Shown: one piece after another, positions 8,388 through 17,559 of the stretch | How positions within the stretch are numbered: position 1 is the stretch's first letter | Layout: each line of letters opens with the position of its first letter | Assembly (NCBI GenBank): GCA_910578835.1 | Contig: CAJTSK010000004.1 | Location: 62,001 to 126,000 of the forward strand | Direction of reading: 5' to 3' | Source of the DNA: an uncultured Muribaculum sp. | Lineage (GTDB): Bacteria; Bacteroidota; Bacteroidia; Bacteroidales; Muribaculaceae | DNA: 64,000 nucleotides | Made by a program: the position numbers and the translations under genes | The notes under the pieces: model-generated | What the model saw: only the letters and a program-made list of their open reading frames with translations | What the model was told of the DNA's origin: nothing | Databases searched by the model: none

Positions 8388-9599
8388 TTATTCCGGCTGA
8401 CGTCCGTTTACGATAGCCTCTGTATCGCGGGCTATCATAAGCTCTTCATCAGTAGGTATCACCACTACCTTGACAGCTGAATCAGGTGCAGAGATAAGCT
8501 TTTCTTCACCGCGTGAAGATAAGTTGACATCATTGTCTATCTTGACACCGAGATAAGTCAAGTGGTCACATACGCGCTTGCGGAGCACCTGCTGATTTTC
8601 ACCGACACCGCCGGTAAACGCGATGACATCTACCCCGTTGAGCACGGCGGCAAATGCACCTACATACTTTATGATACGGTAGATATACATGTCAAGGGCA
8701 AGCTTAGCACGCTCATCGCCCTTCTCGATTGCAGCGTCGATGTCGCGCATGTCGGAAGAGATACCCGAGATACCGGCAACACCGCTCTTCTTGTTGATAA
8801 GGTCGCTGAGCTGCTTGGTGGTAAGATTCTCCTTGTCCATGATAAATGTGAGCGCACCGGGGTCAACGTCACCAACGCGGGTACCCATCATCAATCCCTC
8901 AACGGGAGTAAGACCCATTGTGGTGTCTACACTCTTTCCGTCGAGCACTGCCGTGATTGAGCCTCCGTTACCGATGTGGCAGGTAATCACGCGCTGCTTT
9001 TCGTAGGGCAAACCAAGGAAGTCACATGCACGGCGCGACACATAGCGGTGGCTGGTGCCGTGGAAACCGTAACGGCGTATAGCATACTTCTCATACAGTT
9101 CATAAGGAAGGGCATACATGTAAGCCTCCTTGGGCATGGTCTGATGGAATGCAGTATCAAACACAGCTACCTGAGGTACACCGGGCATAAGCTCGGTAAT
9201 AGCCTCGATACCTGTCATGTTGGCAGGATTGTGGAGCGGTGCCACGTCGTAGCACTCCTTGATTTTCGCGATTACCTCATCGTCAATCTTCACGCTCTTG
9301 TTAAACTTCTCGCCACCATGTACCACGCGGTGACCTACAGCGTTAATCTCATCAAAACTCTTGATACATCCGTAAGTAGGGTCGGTAAGTATGTTGAGAA
9401 TATCGTTGATTGCCTTTTTATGGTCAGGGATAGGCATCTCGATAGTCTTCTTGTCGCCGTCGGGCAACTTGAATTTCAGGAATGAGCCGGGTAGCCCAAC
9501 CTTTTCAACTCCACCCTCAGCAAGAGTATTCTTGCTGTCGACATCAATCAATTTATATTTAACGGAACTACTTCCGCAATTAAGGACTAATATATTCAT
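8388..9599 (-). CDS. ackA: Acetate kinase
   Basis: Cytosolic enzyme interconverting acetyl phosphate + ADP and acetate + ATP; with Pta it gives ATP from acetyl-CoA in fermentation. The protein of 403 residues starts MNILVLNCGSSSVKYKL, the standard N-terminus of the family; an in-frame TTG four codons upstream was not used because the ATG at 9599 fits all homologues. The nucleotide- and substrate-binding segments HRVVHGGE, FDTAFH and TGGVGEN are present, as is RRYGFHGTSHRYV around residues 180-192. It lies 30 bases downstream of pta, the classic gene pair in reversed order of expression (pta first). Confidence 0.96.
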   Translation of the reverse strand: MNILVLNCGSSSVKYKLIDVDSKNTLAEGGVEKVGLPGSFLKFKLPDGDKKTIEMPIPDHKKAINDILNILTDPTYGCIKSFDEINAVGHRVVHGGEKFNKSVKIDDEVIAKIKECYDVAPLHNPANMTGIEAITELMPGVPQVAVFDTAFHQTMPKEAYMYALPYELYEKYAIRRYGFHGTSHRYVSRRACDFLGLPYEKQRVITCHIGNGGSITAVLDGKSVDTTMGLTPVEGLMMGTRVGDVDPGALTFIMDKENLTTKQLSDLINKKSGVAGISGISSDMRDIDAAIEKGDERAKLALDMYIYRIIKYVGAFAAVLNGVDVIAFTGGVGENQQVLRKRVCDHLTYLGVKIDNDVNLSSRGEEKLISAPDSAVKVVVIPTDEELMIARDTEAIVNGRQPE

Positions 9600-9629
9600 T
9601 TTAGTTTTCAATTATGGTATTAATGGCTA

Positions 9630-10646
9630 TTAATGGCGTGAAGCCTCACCTATAGCCTGATTACAGGTGATGATGATTGTCTTGTAAATATCTTCGGGGA
9701 AACATCCGCGTGAAAGGTCATTGACAGGAGCAGCAAGACCCTGGAGGATAGGACCTACAGCCTGAACGCCGGCAAGACGCTGCACAAGCTTGTAGGCAAT
9801 GTTACCGGTCTCAAGCGACGGGAACACGAGTACGTCGGCAGTACCCTTGAGGGGGCTGTCGGGAGCCTTGCTCTTTGCTACGCCCGGCACAAGTGCGGCA
9901 TCAGCCTGAAGCTCGCCGTCGCAAAGAAGATTGGGGTCGGCGTCATGTACAAGTTTAACAGCCTCGATTACCTTGTCGATACGCTCATGTTTTGCACTAC
10001 CCTTGGTAGAGAAGCTCAACATGGCGATACGAGGCTCGATACCTGCGATGTCGCGTGCGGTGTCGGCTGTTGAAAGTGCAATCTGTGCAAGTTCCTTAGA
10101 GGTAGGATCGGGCAATACGGCGCAGTCGGCAAACACGAGGATACCGTTTTCACCAAAGGGCACACCGTCGGGAAGAAGCATGACAAACGCACCCGACACT
10201 ACATCGATGCCCGGCTTGGTCTTGATTACCTGGAAAGCGGCACGAAGCACATTGCCTGTAGTGTTAAGTGCACCGGCAACCTGACCGTCGGCATCGCCAT
10301 TCTTAATCATAAGGCAGCCGAGGTAAAGAGGGTTTGCAGCAGTGCGGCGGGCATCTTCCATGCTTATGCCCTTGCTCTTTCTAAGCTCGTAGAAAAGAGG
10401 AGCATACTTGTCGATAACCTTCTCATCCTTAGGGTTGACAACACGTGCCTTGCATATATTGGTCAAGCTCAGCTCACGCGCGGCATCGGCAATCTCGGTA
10501 GGGTCGCCGATAAGAATAATGTCGGCAATGCCTTCTGTGATAATTCGGTCGGCTGCCGTAAGTGTACGCGGCTCTGTTCCTTCGGGGAGGACAATACGCT
10601 GACGCTGTTCTTTTGCCTTTGAGGTCAATTTTTCAAATAGTCCCAT
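9630..10646 (-). CDS. pta: Phosphate acetyltransferase
   Basis: Converts acetyl-CoA + phosphate to acetyl phosphate + CoA. The 338 residues correspond to the short, catalytic-domain-only form (no N-terminal DRTGG part). Visible signatures include RIVLPEGTEPRTL near the N-terminus, NPLYLGCLMIKNGDADGQVAG around 109-128, MLSFSTKGSAKH in the middle and DVLVFPSLETGNIAYKLVQR near the C-terminus. It is the first gene of the pta-ackA-ddh-lgt unit and has its own promoter-like element upstream. Residues ending ACNQAIGE-type are not changed at the C-terminus, so the gene is intact. Confidence 0.96.
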   Translation of the reverse strand: MGLFEKLTSKAKEQRQRIVLPEGTEPRTLTAADRIITEGIADIILIGDPTEIADAARELSLTNICKARVVNPKDEKVIDKYAPLFYELRKSKGISMEDARRTAANPLYLGCLMIKNGDADGQVAGALNTTGNVLRAAFQVIKTKPGIDVVSGAFVMLLPDGVPFGENGILVFADCAVLPDPTSKELAQIALSTADTARDIAGIEPRIAMLSFSTKGSAKHERIDKVIEAVKLVHDADPNLLCDGELQADAALVPGVAKSKAPDSPLKGTADVLVFPSLETGNIAYKLVQRLAGVQAVGPILQGLAAPVNDLSRGCFPEDIYKTIIITCNQAIGEASRH

Positions 10647-10690
10647 AGTAATTGATTTTAGTAAAAATAATGATGTGATTAATCAATCTG

Positions 10691-10698
10691 CAAATTTA
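10691..10698 (-). promoter_or_regulatory. Probable -7 element of pta
   Basis: Read on the minus strand, TAAATTTG at 10698-10691 matches the Bacteroidetes -7 consensus, about 45 bases before the pta start. A clear TTTG -33 box is not seen at the right spacing. Confidence 0.45.
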
Positions 10699-10763
10699 AG
10701 ATTTTTTGTGCTAAAACAGACACGCGAAAAGCAGTATTTTCACAAATCGGGTTAACAAAAAAC

Positions 10764-10794
10764 AAAAAAGGCGCAGAGCTGACTCCACGCCTTT
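10764..10794 (-). terminator. Rho-independent terminator after the TPR gene
   Basis: On the minus strand AAAGGCG and CGCCTTT pair around a 14-base loop that can itself pair in part, followed by a run of T. It separates the gyrA-TPR unit from pta. Confidence 0.7.
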
Positions 10795-10817
10795 CCTATC
10801 ATAAAGAAATTGAAATT

Positions 10818-12068
10818 TTACATTCCTGACTCGATGCGCTTGAGGTTTGTAGCGTCATCAAGTGTGTAATAGATACTGCGGAGCAGACGGCGTGCATCGC
10901 CCTCGGTCTGCTCGTTGTCAAGCGCAGCCTCAAGATAAGGAATAGCCTGCTTCAACAGCGGGTCGATTTTCTCTTCACGCAGCTGATTGTAAGCGCTGGT
11001 CTCAAGTGAGCCTGCACCCTCCTCGATAGCTACAGCCTTAGCATAAAGCACTCGACCGAGGTCAAGTTTAGCCTTTATATATTCGGGGTTGAGTGACACT
11101 GCCTTTTCAAAATCAGCCTGTGCCTCGTCGTTTTTCTTCTGGCTCTGATAGAGGATACCGCGCACATCGTAAAGCTCGGCATTGTCAGGTGACACAGATA
11201 TTGCCTGCTCAAGAAGGCTCATTGCCTCATCATATTTCTCGTGGTTAATCTTGTCGTTGATAATGATTGTGAGATACTTGGTGGTAGAGTCACCGAATAC
11301 CTTGTTGGCTTCATTAGCAAAGTCGACAATCATAGCCTCGTCCTGCTTCTGGGCGGCAACACCTATCGCATAGTCATATACAGCCTGGTCAGTGTAGCCG
11401 AGCTTGATAGCTGAGCGGAACGATGCGATTGCATCGTCAAGCTTTTCAGCCTGCCATGCAGCAAGACCCTGGAAATAGTAAATCTGACCTACGATTGAGT
11501 CGGGAGCTGCCTTGGGAGCCTCCTTGCCAAGTGAAGGATTCTCGGGCAGAGAAGTATAGATTGACCATGCCTTGTAAGCACCGGGGTAATCCTGCGCCTC
11601 CCAAAGGAACTGACCGCCTGACGCGTAGTCGTTATAGTGAGCGGCAAGCTTCTTTGCCATATCTTTTGAATACTTGGTCTTTACCTTGACACTTCCGTCT
11701 TTGTTAAGCTTCGGGGCACCGGTCTTGTCAACTTCAGGTATTGTGTCAAGAGGGAACGCGGTCATGAAATACTCATAACCTTTCACCAATGACTCGCCCA
11801 TAGCCTTGTCATCAACCGACTGACCTACAGCCTTCTTACCAAGCTGACTGTCATAGTCGCCAAACTCGATTGTTCCGGCAACATACCAGGTCTGAGCGTC
11901 ATTTTTGCTTTCGGCATCAGTCAAGGCAGGTGCAAGTTGAGTACGTGCCTTTGCAAAATCGGCGTCAAATCCTTTAGACTTACCTTCAACCTCTTTTACG
12001 AGGCTCTTCTGGGCTGAAGCACCGGCTACAGCCATGAAGCATAGTCCTAACAAAAATAATTTTTTCAT
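10818..12068 (-). CDS. Exported tetratricopeptide-repeat protein
   Basis: A 416-residue protein with a clear signal peptide (MKKLFLLGLCFMAVAGASAQ), so periplasmic or outer-membrane associated. TPR-like helix pairs are visible: AWQAEKLDDAIASFRSAIKLGY around residues 213-235 and AMSLLEQAISVSPDNAELYDVRGILY followed by DEAQADFEKAVSLNPEYIKAKLDLG around 283-337. The N-terminal third (KSLVKEVEGKSKGFDADFAKA) is of the kind seen in Bacteroidales proteins next to gyrA. TPRs mediate protein contacts; no enzyme domain is present. It follows gyrA by 36 bases and ends in a good terminator, so it is likely co-transcribed with gyrA. Its function is unknown. Confidence 0.85.
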   Translation of the reverse strand: MKKLFLLGLCFMAVAGASAQKSLVKEVEGKSKGFDADFAKARTQLAPALTDAESKNDAQTWYVAGTIEFGDYDSQLGKKAVGQSVDDKAMGESLVKGYEYFMTAFPLDTIPEVDKTGAPKLNKDGSVKVKTKYSKDMAKKLAAHYNDYASGGQFLWEAQDYPGAYKAWSIYTSLPENPSLGKEAPKAAPDSIVGQIYYFQGLAAWQAEKLDDAIASFRSAIKLGYTDQAVYDYAIGVAAQKQDEAMIVDFANEANKVFGDSTTKYLTIIINDKINHEKYDEAMSLLEQAISVSPDNAELYDVRGILYQSQKKNDEAQADFEKAVSLNPEYIKAKLDLGRVLYAKAVAIEEGAGSLETSAYNQLREEKIDPLLKQAIPYLEAALDNEQTEGDARRLLRSIYYTLDDATNLKRIESGM

Positions 12069-12104
12069 ACTTGCTATTGATTACATTAATGAATTGAATT
12101 TCTT

Positions 12105-14726
12105 TTAGTCATCAAGAGCGCCGTCTGACACTTCCTCATCGTCAACCGGCTCCTCGTCAATATCTTCCTCCACAGTCTCGTCTATGGCAAGCGGGGTCTG
12201 ATCCGCTTCATCAACAAGGATGTCGCTGTCAGTCTCCTCTTCGGGGTCGGAAAGCACGCAGCATACCGATGCAATCTCGTCGTTACGCTTCTCAAGGTTT
12301 ATCAGGCGTACACCTTGTGTAGCGCGACCTTGCACGCGTATGTCGGCAACCTTTATACGCAGGGTTATGCCCGACTTGTTGATGATTACGAGGTCATTGT
12401 CGTCGTTGACACTCTCTATCGCCACAAGTTTGCCGGTCTTTTCCGTCACGTTAAGGGTCTTCACTCCCTTTCCGCCACGGTTAGTCACCCTATAGACAGG
12501 CTGATGCTCCACTACTCCGTCTACTTCAACATCGATGTCAAGAGGCGTACGCTTACCGTAGCCTTTCTCCGATATTACCATAACGTTATTAGTGGTGTCA
12601 GCGTTCATACAAATCATGCCTACTACCTCATCATCGGCTCCGTCGAGCATCATGCCGCGTACACCGGTCGACACGCGACCCATCTCCCTGACTTTATTTT
12701 CAGAGAAGCGGATGGCACGGCCCTTGCTGTTAGCCATGAGTATCTCGCTGTTGCCATCGGTAAGCTCAACGCCGATAAGGCTGTCGTTTTCCCTGATGAT
12801 AATCGCTTTCTTACCCTTTGCAAGCACTCGCGCATATTCAGAGAGAGCTGTGCGCTTGATGACACCGTTTTTAGTGGCGAAAACAAGATAGTGAGATGAT
12901 GTGAACTCCTTGTCGTCAAGCTGCTTGCAGGCGATATAAGCCTTAACCTGGTCGCCCGGCTCGATATTAAGCAGGTTCTGGAGAGCGCGACCCTTGCTGT
13001 TTTTAGCACCTTCAGGAAGCTCATATACCTTCATCTTGTACACCAGACCGCGGTCGGTGAAGAAGAGCATGGTATTGTGCATCGAAGCGGTGTAGACATG
13101 CTCGATAAAGTCTTCATCGCGTGTATTGCTGCCTCGCGAACCTACTCCGCCACGGTTTTGTGCCCGGAACTCGCTAAGAGCCGTGCGCTTGATATAACCC
13201 ATGTGAGAGATGGTGATAATCATGTCGTCGTCGGCATAGAAATCCTCGGCGTTGAAGTCACCTGCCATATAGTTGATGTCGGTCTTGCGCTCGTCGCCAT
13301 ACTTGTCGCGCACCTCTACCAACTCGCTCTTTATAAGCTCGCGACACTCATGCTCATCGGTGAGGATAAGGTTGAGATGCTCGATAAGCTTGAGTATCTC
13401 TTCATATTGAGCGTGAAGTTTGTCCTGCTCCAGACGGGCGAGATTGCGGAGACGCATCTCGACGATGGCGAGAGTCTGCGCCTCGGAAAGCTCGAAACGC
13501 TCCGACAGCTGTGCCCTCGCGTCATCTACCGAGTCGGCGCCGCGTATAATCTTTATTACCTCGTCGATATTCTGCGACGCGATGATAAGACCTTTCAATA
13601 TATGGGCGCGTTCCTCTGCCTTGCGAAGCTCGAAGCGAGTACGGCGTATCACCACTTCATGGCGATGAGAGATAAACGCCTCCAATATCTGCTTGAGGTT
13701 CAAAGTCTTGGGACGACCGTTCACGATAGCCACATTGTTTACGCTAAACGAAGCCTGCATCTGTGTAAGCTTGTAAAGCTTGTTGAGCACCACATTGGCG
13801 TTGGCATCGCTCTTAAGGCGTATGACTATGCGCATACCCTTATAGTCACTCTCGTCGTTAAGGTCGGCGATACCGTCAATCTTCTTCTCATTGACAAGGT
13901 CGGCGATATACTTGATAAGCTCAGCCTTGTTGACATTATAAGGTATCTCGGTCACGATTATATCCTCGTGATTGGAGTGAGTCTCAATTTCAGCCTTCGC
14001 ACGTATTACAATCCTTCCGCGTCCGGTCTCAAAAGCGTCCTTCACGCCGTTGTAGCCGTAGATTGTACCTCCGGTGGGGAAATCGGGAGCCTTGATATAC
14101 TGCATCAGCTCGCTTATGGTAAGCTCGGGATTGTCAATCAAGGCAATGGTGGCGTTGATTGACTCGGTGAGGTTATGAGGAGGCATGTTGGTAGCCATAC
14201 CGACGGCGATACCCGATGTTCCGTTGACAAGAAGGTTGGGTATACGGGTAGGCAATACGGTAGGCTCCTGACGGGAGTTGTCATAGTTAGGCTGGAAATC
14301 AACCGTATCTGACTCGATGTCGCTGAGCATTTCCTCACCGATTTTCTCAAGGCGCACCTCGGTATAACGCATAGCCGCAGGACCGTCACCATCGACCGAG
14401 CCGAAGTTACCGTGACCGTCGACAAGGGTATAACGCAACGCCCAAGGCTGCGCCATACGCACTACCGTACCATAAATAGATGAGTCACCGTGGGGGTGGT
14501 ACTTACCCATTACCTCGCCGACACAGTTTGCCGACTTCTTGTGGGGGTTGGACGAGGTGTTGCCCATCTCGTTCATTCCGTACAGCACACGACGCTGTAC
14601 CGGCTTTAGTCCATCCCTGACATCAGGTAAGGCACGTGACACGATCACCGACATGGAATAGTCGATGTAGGCCGACTTCATCTCGTTTTCAATATCAATC
14701 TTTAGGATTCTATCTTCTTCCAGCAT
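12105..14726 (-). CDS. gyrA: DNA gyrase subunit A
   Basis: Breakage-reunion subunit of gyrase, which introduces negative supercoils using ATP bound by GyrB. The 873 residues contain the winged-helix/tower core with the active-site Tyr in AAMRYTEVRL (around residue 121), the quinolone-pocket helix HPHGDSSIYG (residues 77-86), and six beta-pinwheel blades at the C-terminus with a GyrA box-like segment (QNRGGVGS). After the pinwheel there is an Asp/Glu-rich tail of about 45 residues, as in many Bacteroidetes. In the quinolone pocket Ser82 is present, but the position matching E. coli Asp87 is Gly86. The gene starts a two-gene unit with the TPR gene. Confidence 0.96.
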   Translation of the reverse strand: MLEEDRILKIDIENEMKSAYIDYSMSVIVSRALPDVRDGLKPVQRRVLYGMNEMGNTSSNPHKKSANCVGEVMGKYHPHGDSSIYGTVVRMAQPWALRYTLVDGHGNFGSVDGDGPAAMRYTEVRLEKIGEEMLSDIESDTVDFQPNYDNSRQEPTVLPTRIPNLLVNGTSGIAVGMATNMPPHNLTESINATIALIDNPELTISELMQYIKAPDFPTGGTIYGYNGVKDAFETGRGRIVIRAKAEIETHSNHEDIIVTEIPYNVNKAELIKYIADLVNEKKIDGIADLNDESDYKGMRIVIRLKSDANANVVLNKLYKLTQMQASFSVNNVAIVNGRPKTLNLKQILEAFISHRHEVVIRRTRFELRKAEERAHILKGLIIASQNIDEVIKIIRGADSVDDARAQLSERFELSEAQTLAIVEMRLRNLARLEQDKLHAQYEEILKLIEHLNLILTDEHECRELIKSELVEVRDKYGDERKTDINYMAGDFNAEDFYADDDMIITISHMGYIKRTALSEFRAQNRGGVGSRGSNTRDEDFIEHVYTASMHNTMLFFTDRGLVYKMKVYELPEGAKNSKGRALQNLLNIEPGDQVKAYIACKQLDDKEFTSSHYLVFATKNGVIKRTALSEYARVLAKGKKAIIIRENDSLIGVELTDGNSEILMANSKGRAIRFSENKVREMGRVSTGVRGMMLDGADDEVVGMICMNADTTNNVMVISEKGYGKRTPLDIDVEVDGVVEHQPVYRVTNRGGKGVKTLNVTEKTGKLVAIESVNDDNDLVIINKSGITLRIKVADIRVQGRATQGVRLINLEKRNDEIASVCCVLSDPEEETDSDILVDEADQTPLAIDETVEEDIDEEPVDDEEVSDGALDD

Positions 14727-14786
14727 ATAGCAGTTTAAAGTAATAACGGTTTATATAGCGTGCCGTCACGCACGAAAATATTCACG

Positions 14787-14794
14787 CAAAGATA
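14787..14794 (-). promoter_or_regulatory. Probable -7 element of gyrA
   Basis: TATCTTTG on the minus strand at 14794-14787, about 60 bases before the gyrA start, matches TAnnTTTG. The -33 region is T-rich without a strict TTTG at the ideal spacing. Confidence 0.45.
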
Positions 14795-14934
14795 ACAAAA
14801 ATTTACGAAAAAGTGAGTAATTTTAATCGCTGTATTGTTTAAATAATGTTGAAGTACATTAAAAGTGCCATAGGCTTTGTTTTTTGGCATAATTATTGTT
14901 ACTATTGACATCACAAAGATTTTAATGTAACTAT

Positions 14935-17454
14935 ATGGATACAAATTTTTCCAACGAACTAAAGACCGTGCTTGACCAGAGTCAGGTGGAGGCGACACGT
15001 CACAACGACAATGTGATACGTGCCGAGCATCTGCTCCTCGCCATCTTGTCAAAGCATGACAGTAACGCCTTTAGGGTTCTCCAGCAGTTGCTTGACGATG
15101 ACACAATGTACCGATTACGCGATAATCTTGACAATAGTCTCTATAAACAGCGCGAGACATCCGAAGGGATGGGAGTAAGCGACCTTGCCAACCGCATAAT
15201 AAAACTCAGCGTGCTCGAAGCAAGGATGCTCAAGACCAATGTCGTGGACTCCGAGCACCTGCTGCTTGCCCTGTTTCACAACAATGAGGTGCAGAATCTT
15301 GACATCATGGCGCAGTTTCGCGAGGTCGGCGTGACCTACGAGACTCTTTACAAGCTGCTTGCCAATGTCACTGACACCCCGAAGATGGGCGCATCGTTCA
15401 GCGAAGACGAGGATGACGAAGAAGACGACATATTCGGCAGCAATCCCAAAGAGCAACCGGCATCACAACAGCGTCCCAATGCGCCAAAACGCGGTAATGA
15501 CACCCCGGTGCTTGACAAATTTGGCAATGACATGACACGCGCCGCCGAGGAAGGTCGTCTTGACCCTGTCATAGGGCGCGACGTGGAGATTGAGCGCCTT
15601 GCCCAGATTTTGAGCCGTCGCAAGAAAAACAACCCTGTGCTCATAGGAGAGCCGGGAGTCGGAAAATCGGCTATCGTCGAGGGACTCGCCCTGCGTATCG
15701 TGCAGCGGAAAGTGTCGCGCATACTTTTCGGAAAGCGCGTCATCTCGCTTGACATGGCCTCAATAGTAGCCGGGACGAAGTATCGCGGACAATTTGAGGA
15801 ACGCATAAAGGCGATACTCAACGAACTGGCCAAAAACAAGGATGTAATATTATTTATCGACGAGCTCCACACTATCGTGGGCGCAGGCAACGCTGCCGGC
15901 TCAATGGACGCGGCAAACCTCCTTAAACCGGCACTTGCCCGCGGCGAGATACAGTGTATAGGCGCCACTACCATCGATGAATACCGCAAGAATATCGAGA
16001 AAGACGCCGCGCTCGAACGTCGCTTCCAGAAAGTCATGGTAGAGCCTACCTCTCCGGAAGAGACTCTCACCATACTCAACAACATCAAGGACAAGTATGA
16101 AGACCATCATAATGTCAACTATACCCCTGAGGCCCTTGAAGCGTGTGTAAAACTCACCGACAGGTATGTAAGCGACCGTAATTTCCCCGACAAGGCTATC
16201 GATGCTCTTGACGAGGCGGGTTCGCGCGTGCATGTCACCAATATCGTGGTGCCCAAGGAGATTGAAAATATCGAGCAGCAGATTGCCGAGGCTAACGCCA
16301 ACAAGCTTAAAGCCGCACAGGCTCAAAACTTTGAAAGCGCCGCCTCATTCCGCGACAAGGAGCACCGCCTGAAGCTTGAGCTTGACGAGGCAAAACGCAA
16401 ATGGGAGGCCTCGCTCAACGAACACCGTGAGACTGTCGACGAAGAAAAAGTAGCTGAAGTCGTGGCGATGATGACAGGAGTGCCTGTACAGCGCATAGCC
16501 CAGGCTGAAGGAATGCGTCTGCGCGAGATGGCACCGAAACTGAAAAACGCCATCATAGGTCAAGACACGGCAATCGATAAAATCGTGAAGGCAATCCAGC
16601 GCAACCGCGTCGGGCTGAAGGACCCCAAGAAGCCGATAGGCACCTTCATGTTCCTTGGTCCTACCGGTGTCGGAAAGACCCACCTTGCCAAGATGCTTGC
16701 CGAATACCTCTTTGACTCGACCGATACACTCATACGCGTGGACATGAGCGAATACATGGAAAAATTCACCGTGTCGCGCCTTGTAGGAGCGCCTCCGGGA
16801 TATGTCGGCTACGAGGAGGGCGGACAGCTTACCGAAAAGGTGCGCACCCACCCCTACTCCGTCGTGTTGCTTGACGAAATCGAGAAGGCTCACCCCGATG
16901 TGTTCAACCTGCTCTTGCAAGTGCTCGATGAAGGTCGACTGACCGACAGCCTCGGCAGAAAAATCGACTTCAAGAATACAATCATAATCATGACATCCAA
17001 CATCGGTAGCCGCCAGCTGAAAGACTTCGGCTCAGGCGTGGGATTCACGACAAAACCCGCCGACAAGGAGTATAGTCACAGCGTGATTCAGAAAGCGCTC
17101 AACAAGGCATTCTCCCCTGAATTCCTCAACCGCGTGGATGATATCGTGATGTTTGACTCTCTCGATAAAGAGGCGATATTCAAGATTATCGACATCGAGC
17201 TTGCAGGATTCTACAAGCGCGTCCAAGGTCTTGGCTACAAGATTACCATAACCGATGAGGCCAAAAACTTCATCGCAGAGCGAGGCTACGACTCGCAGTT
17301 TGGCGCCCGTCCGCTTAAACGAGCCATTCAGAAATATCTTGAGGATGAACTCGCCGAGATGATCATCAACGCCTCCATCCAGCCCGGCAATCTCATCTAT
17401 GTCGATTACGACAAGGAGCAAGACAAGATTGTCACCGAGATACGCACCGAATAA
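14935..17454 (+). CDS. clpC: Clp protease ATPase subunit ClpC
   Basis: AAA+ unfoldase of 839 residues that feeds proteins to ClpP. Two N-terminal Clp repeats (residues ~1-145) are followed by the first ATPase module with Walker A GEPGVGKS and Walker B LFIDELH, a coiled-coil middle domain carrying a UVR-like segment (NFESAASFRDKEHRLK), and the second module with GPTGVGKT and LLDEIEKAH. The ClpP-docking tripeptide is probably VGF in SGVGFTTKP. The middle domain is short, which suits ClpC or ClpA rather than ClpB. clpP is not in the window. The gene stands alone and ends in a strong terminator. Confidence 0.93.
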   Translation: MDTNFSNELKTVLDQSQVEATRHNDNVIRAEHLLLAILSKHDSNAFRVLQQLLDDDTMYRLRDNLDNSLYKQRETSEGMGVSDLANRIIKLSVLEARMLKTNVVDSEHLLLALFHNNEVQNLDIMAQFREVGVTYETLYKLLANVTDTPKMGASFSEDEDDEEDDIFGSNPKEQPASQQRPNAPKRGNDTPVLDKFGNDMTRAAEEGRLDPVIGRDVEIERLAQILSRRKKNNPVLIGEPGVGKSAIVEGLALRIVQRKVSRILFGKRVISLDMASIVAGTKYRGQFEERIKAILNELAKNKDVILFIDELHTIVGAGNAAGSMDAANLLKPALARGEIQCIGATTIDEYRKNIEKDAALERRFQKVMVEPTSPEETLTILNNIKDKYEDHHNVNYTPEALEACVKLTDRYVSDRNFPDKAIDALDEAGSRVHVTNIVVPKEIENIEQQIAEANANKLKAAQAQNFESAASFRDKEHRLKLELDEAKRKWEASLNEHRETVDEEKVAEVVAMMTGVPVQRIAQAEGMRLREMAPKLKNAIIGQDTAIDKIVKAIQRNRVGLKDPKKPIGTFMFLGPTGVGKTHLAKMLAEYLFDSTDTLIRVDMSEYMEKFTVSRLVGAPPGYVGYEEGGQLTEKVRTHPYSVVLLDEIEKAHPDVFNLLLQVLDEGRLTDSLGRKIDFKNTIIIMTSNIGSRQLKDFGSGVGFTTKPADKEYSHSVIQKALNKAFSPEFLNRVDDIVMFDSLDKEAIFKIIDIELAGFYKRVQGLGYKITITDEAKNFIAERGYDSQFGARPLKRAIQKYLEDELAEMIINASIQPGNLIYVDYDKEQDKIVTEIRTE

Positions 17455-17477
17455 TCTCCACCGATTATCTCCATAAA

Positions 17478-17517
17478 AAAAGATGTCGCGCCGTGTAAAC
17501 AGCGCGACATTTTTTTT
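17478..17517. terminator. Bidirectional terminator between clpC and the kinase-like gene
   Basis: ATGTCGCGC (17483-17491) and GCGCGACAT (17502-17510) form a 9-bp stem, with A7 on one side and T7 on the other, so it can end transcription of both converging genes. Confidence 0.85.
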
Positions 17518-17559
17518 CTATAGTAGAAATATGACTTTCCTTGAATCCTGACTAACGGT

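Noticed and set aside
9600..9611. TTG start giving four more residues to AckA
   Set aside because: The ATG at 9599 gives the standard MNILVLNCGSS start; similar TTG starts were rejected for tpiA and the helicase.
13077..14162. Long open frame opposite gyrA (361 codons)
   Set aside because: It is antisense to a conserved gene, with no family motif; such frames come from codon bias on the other strand.
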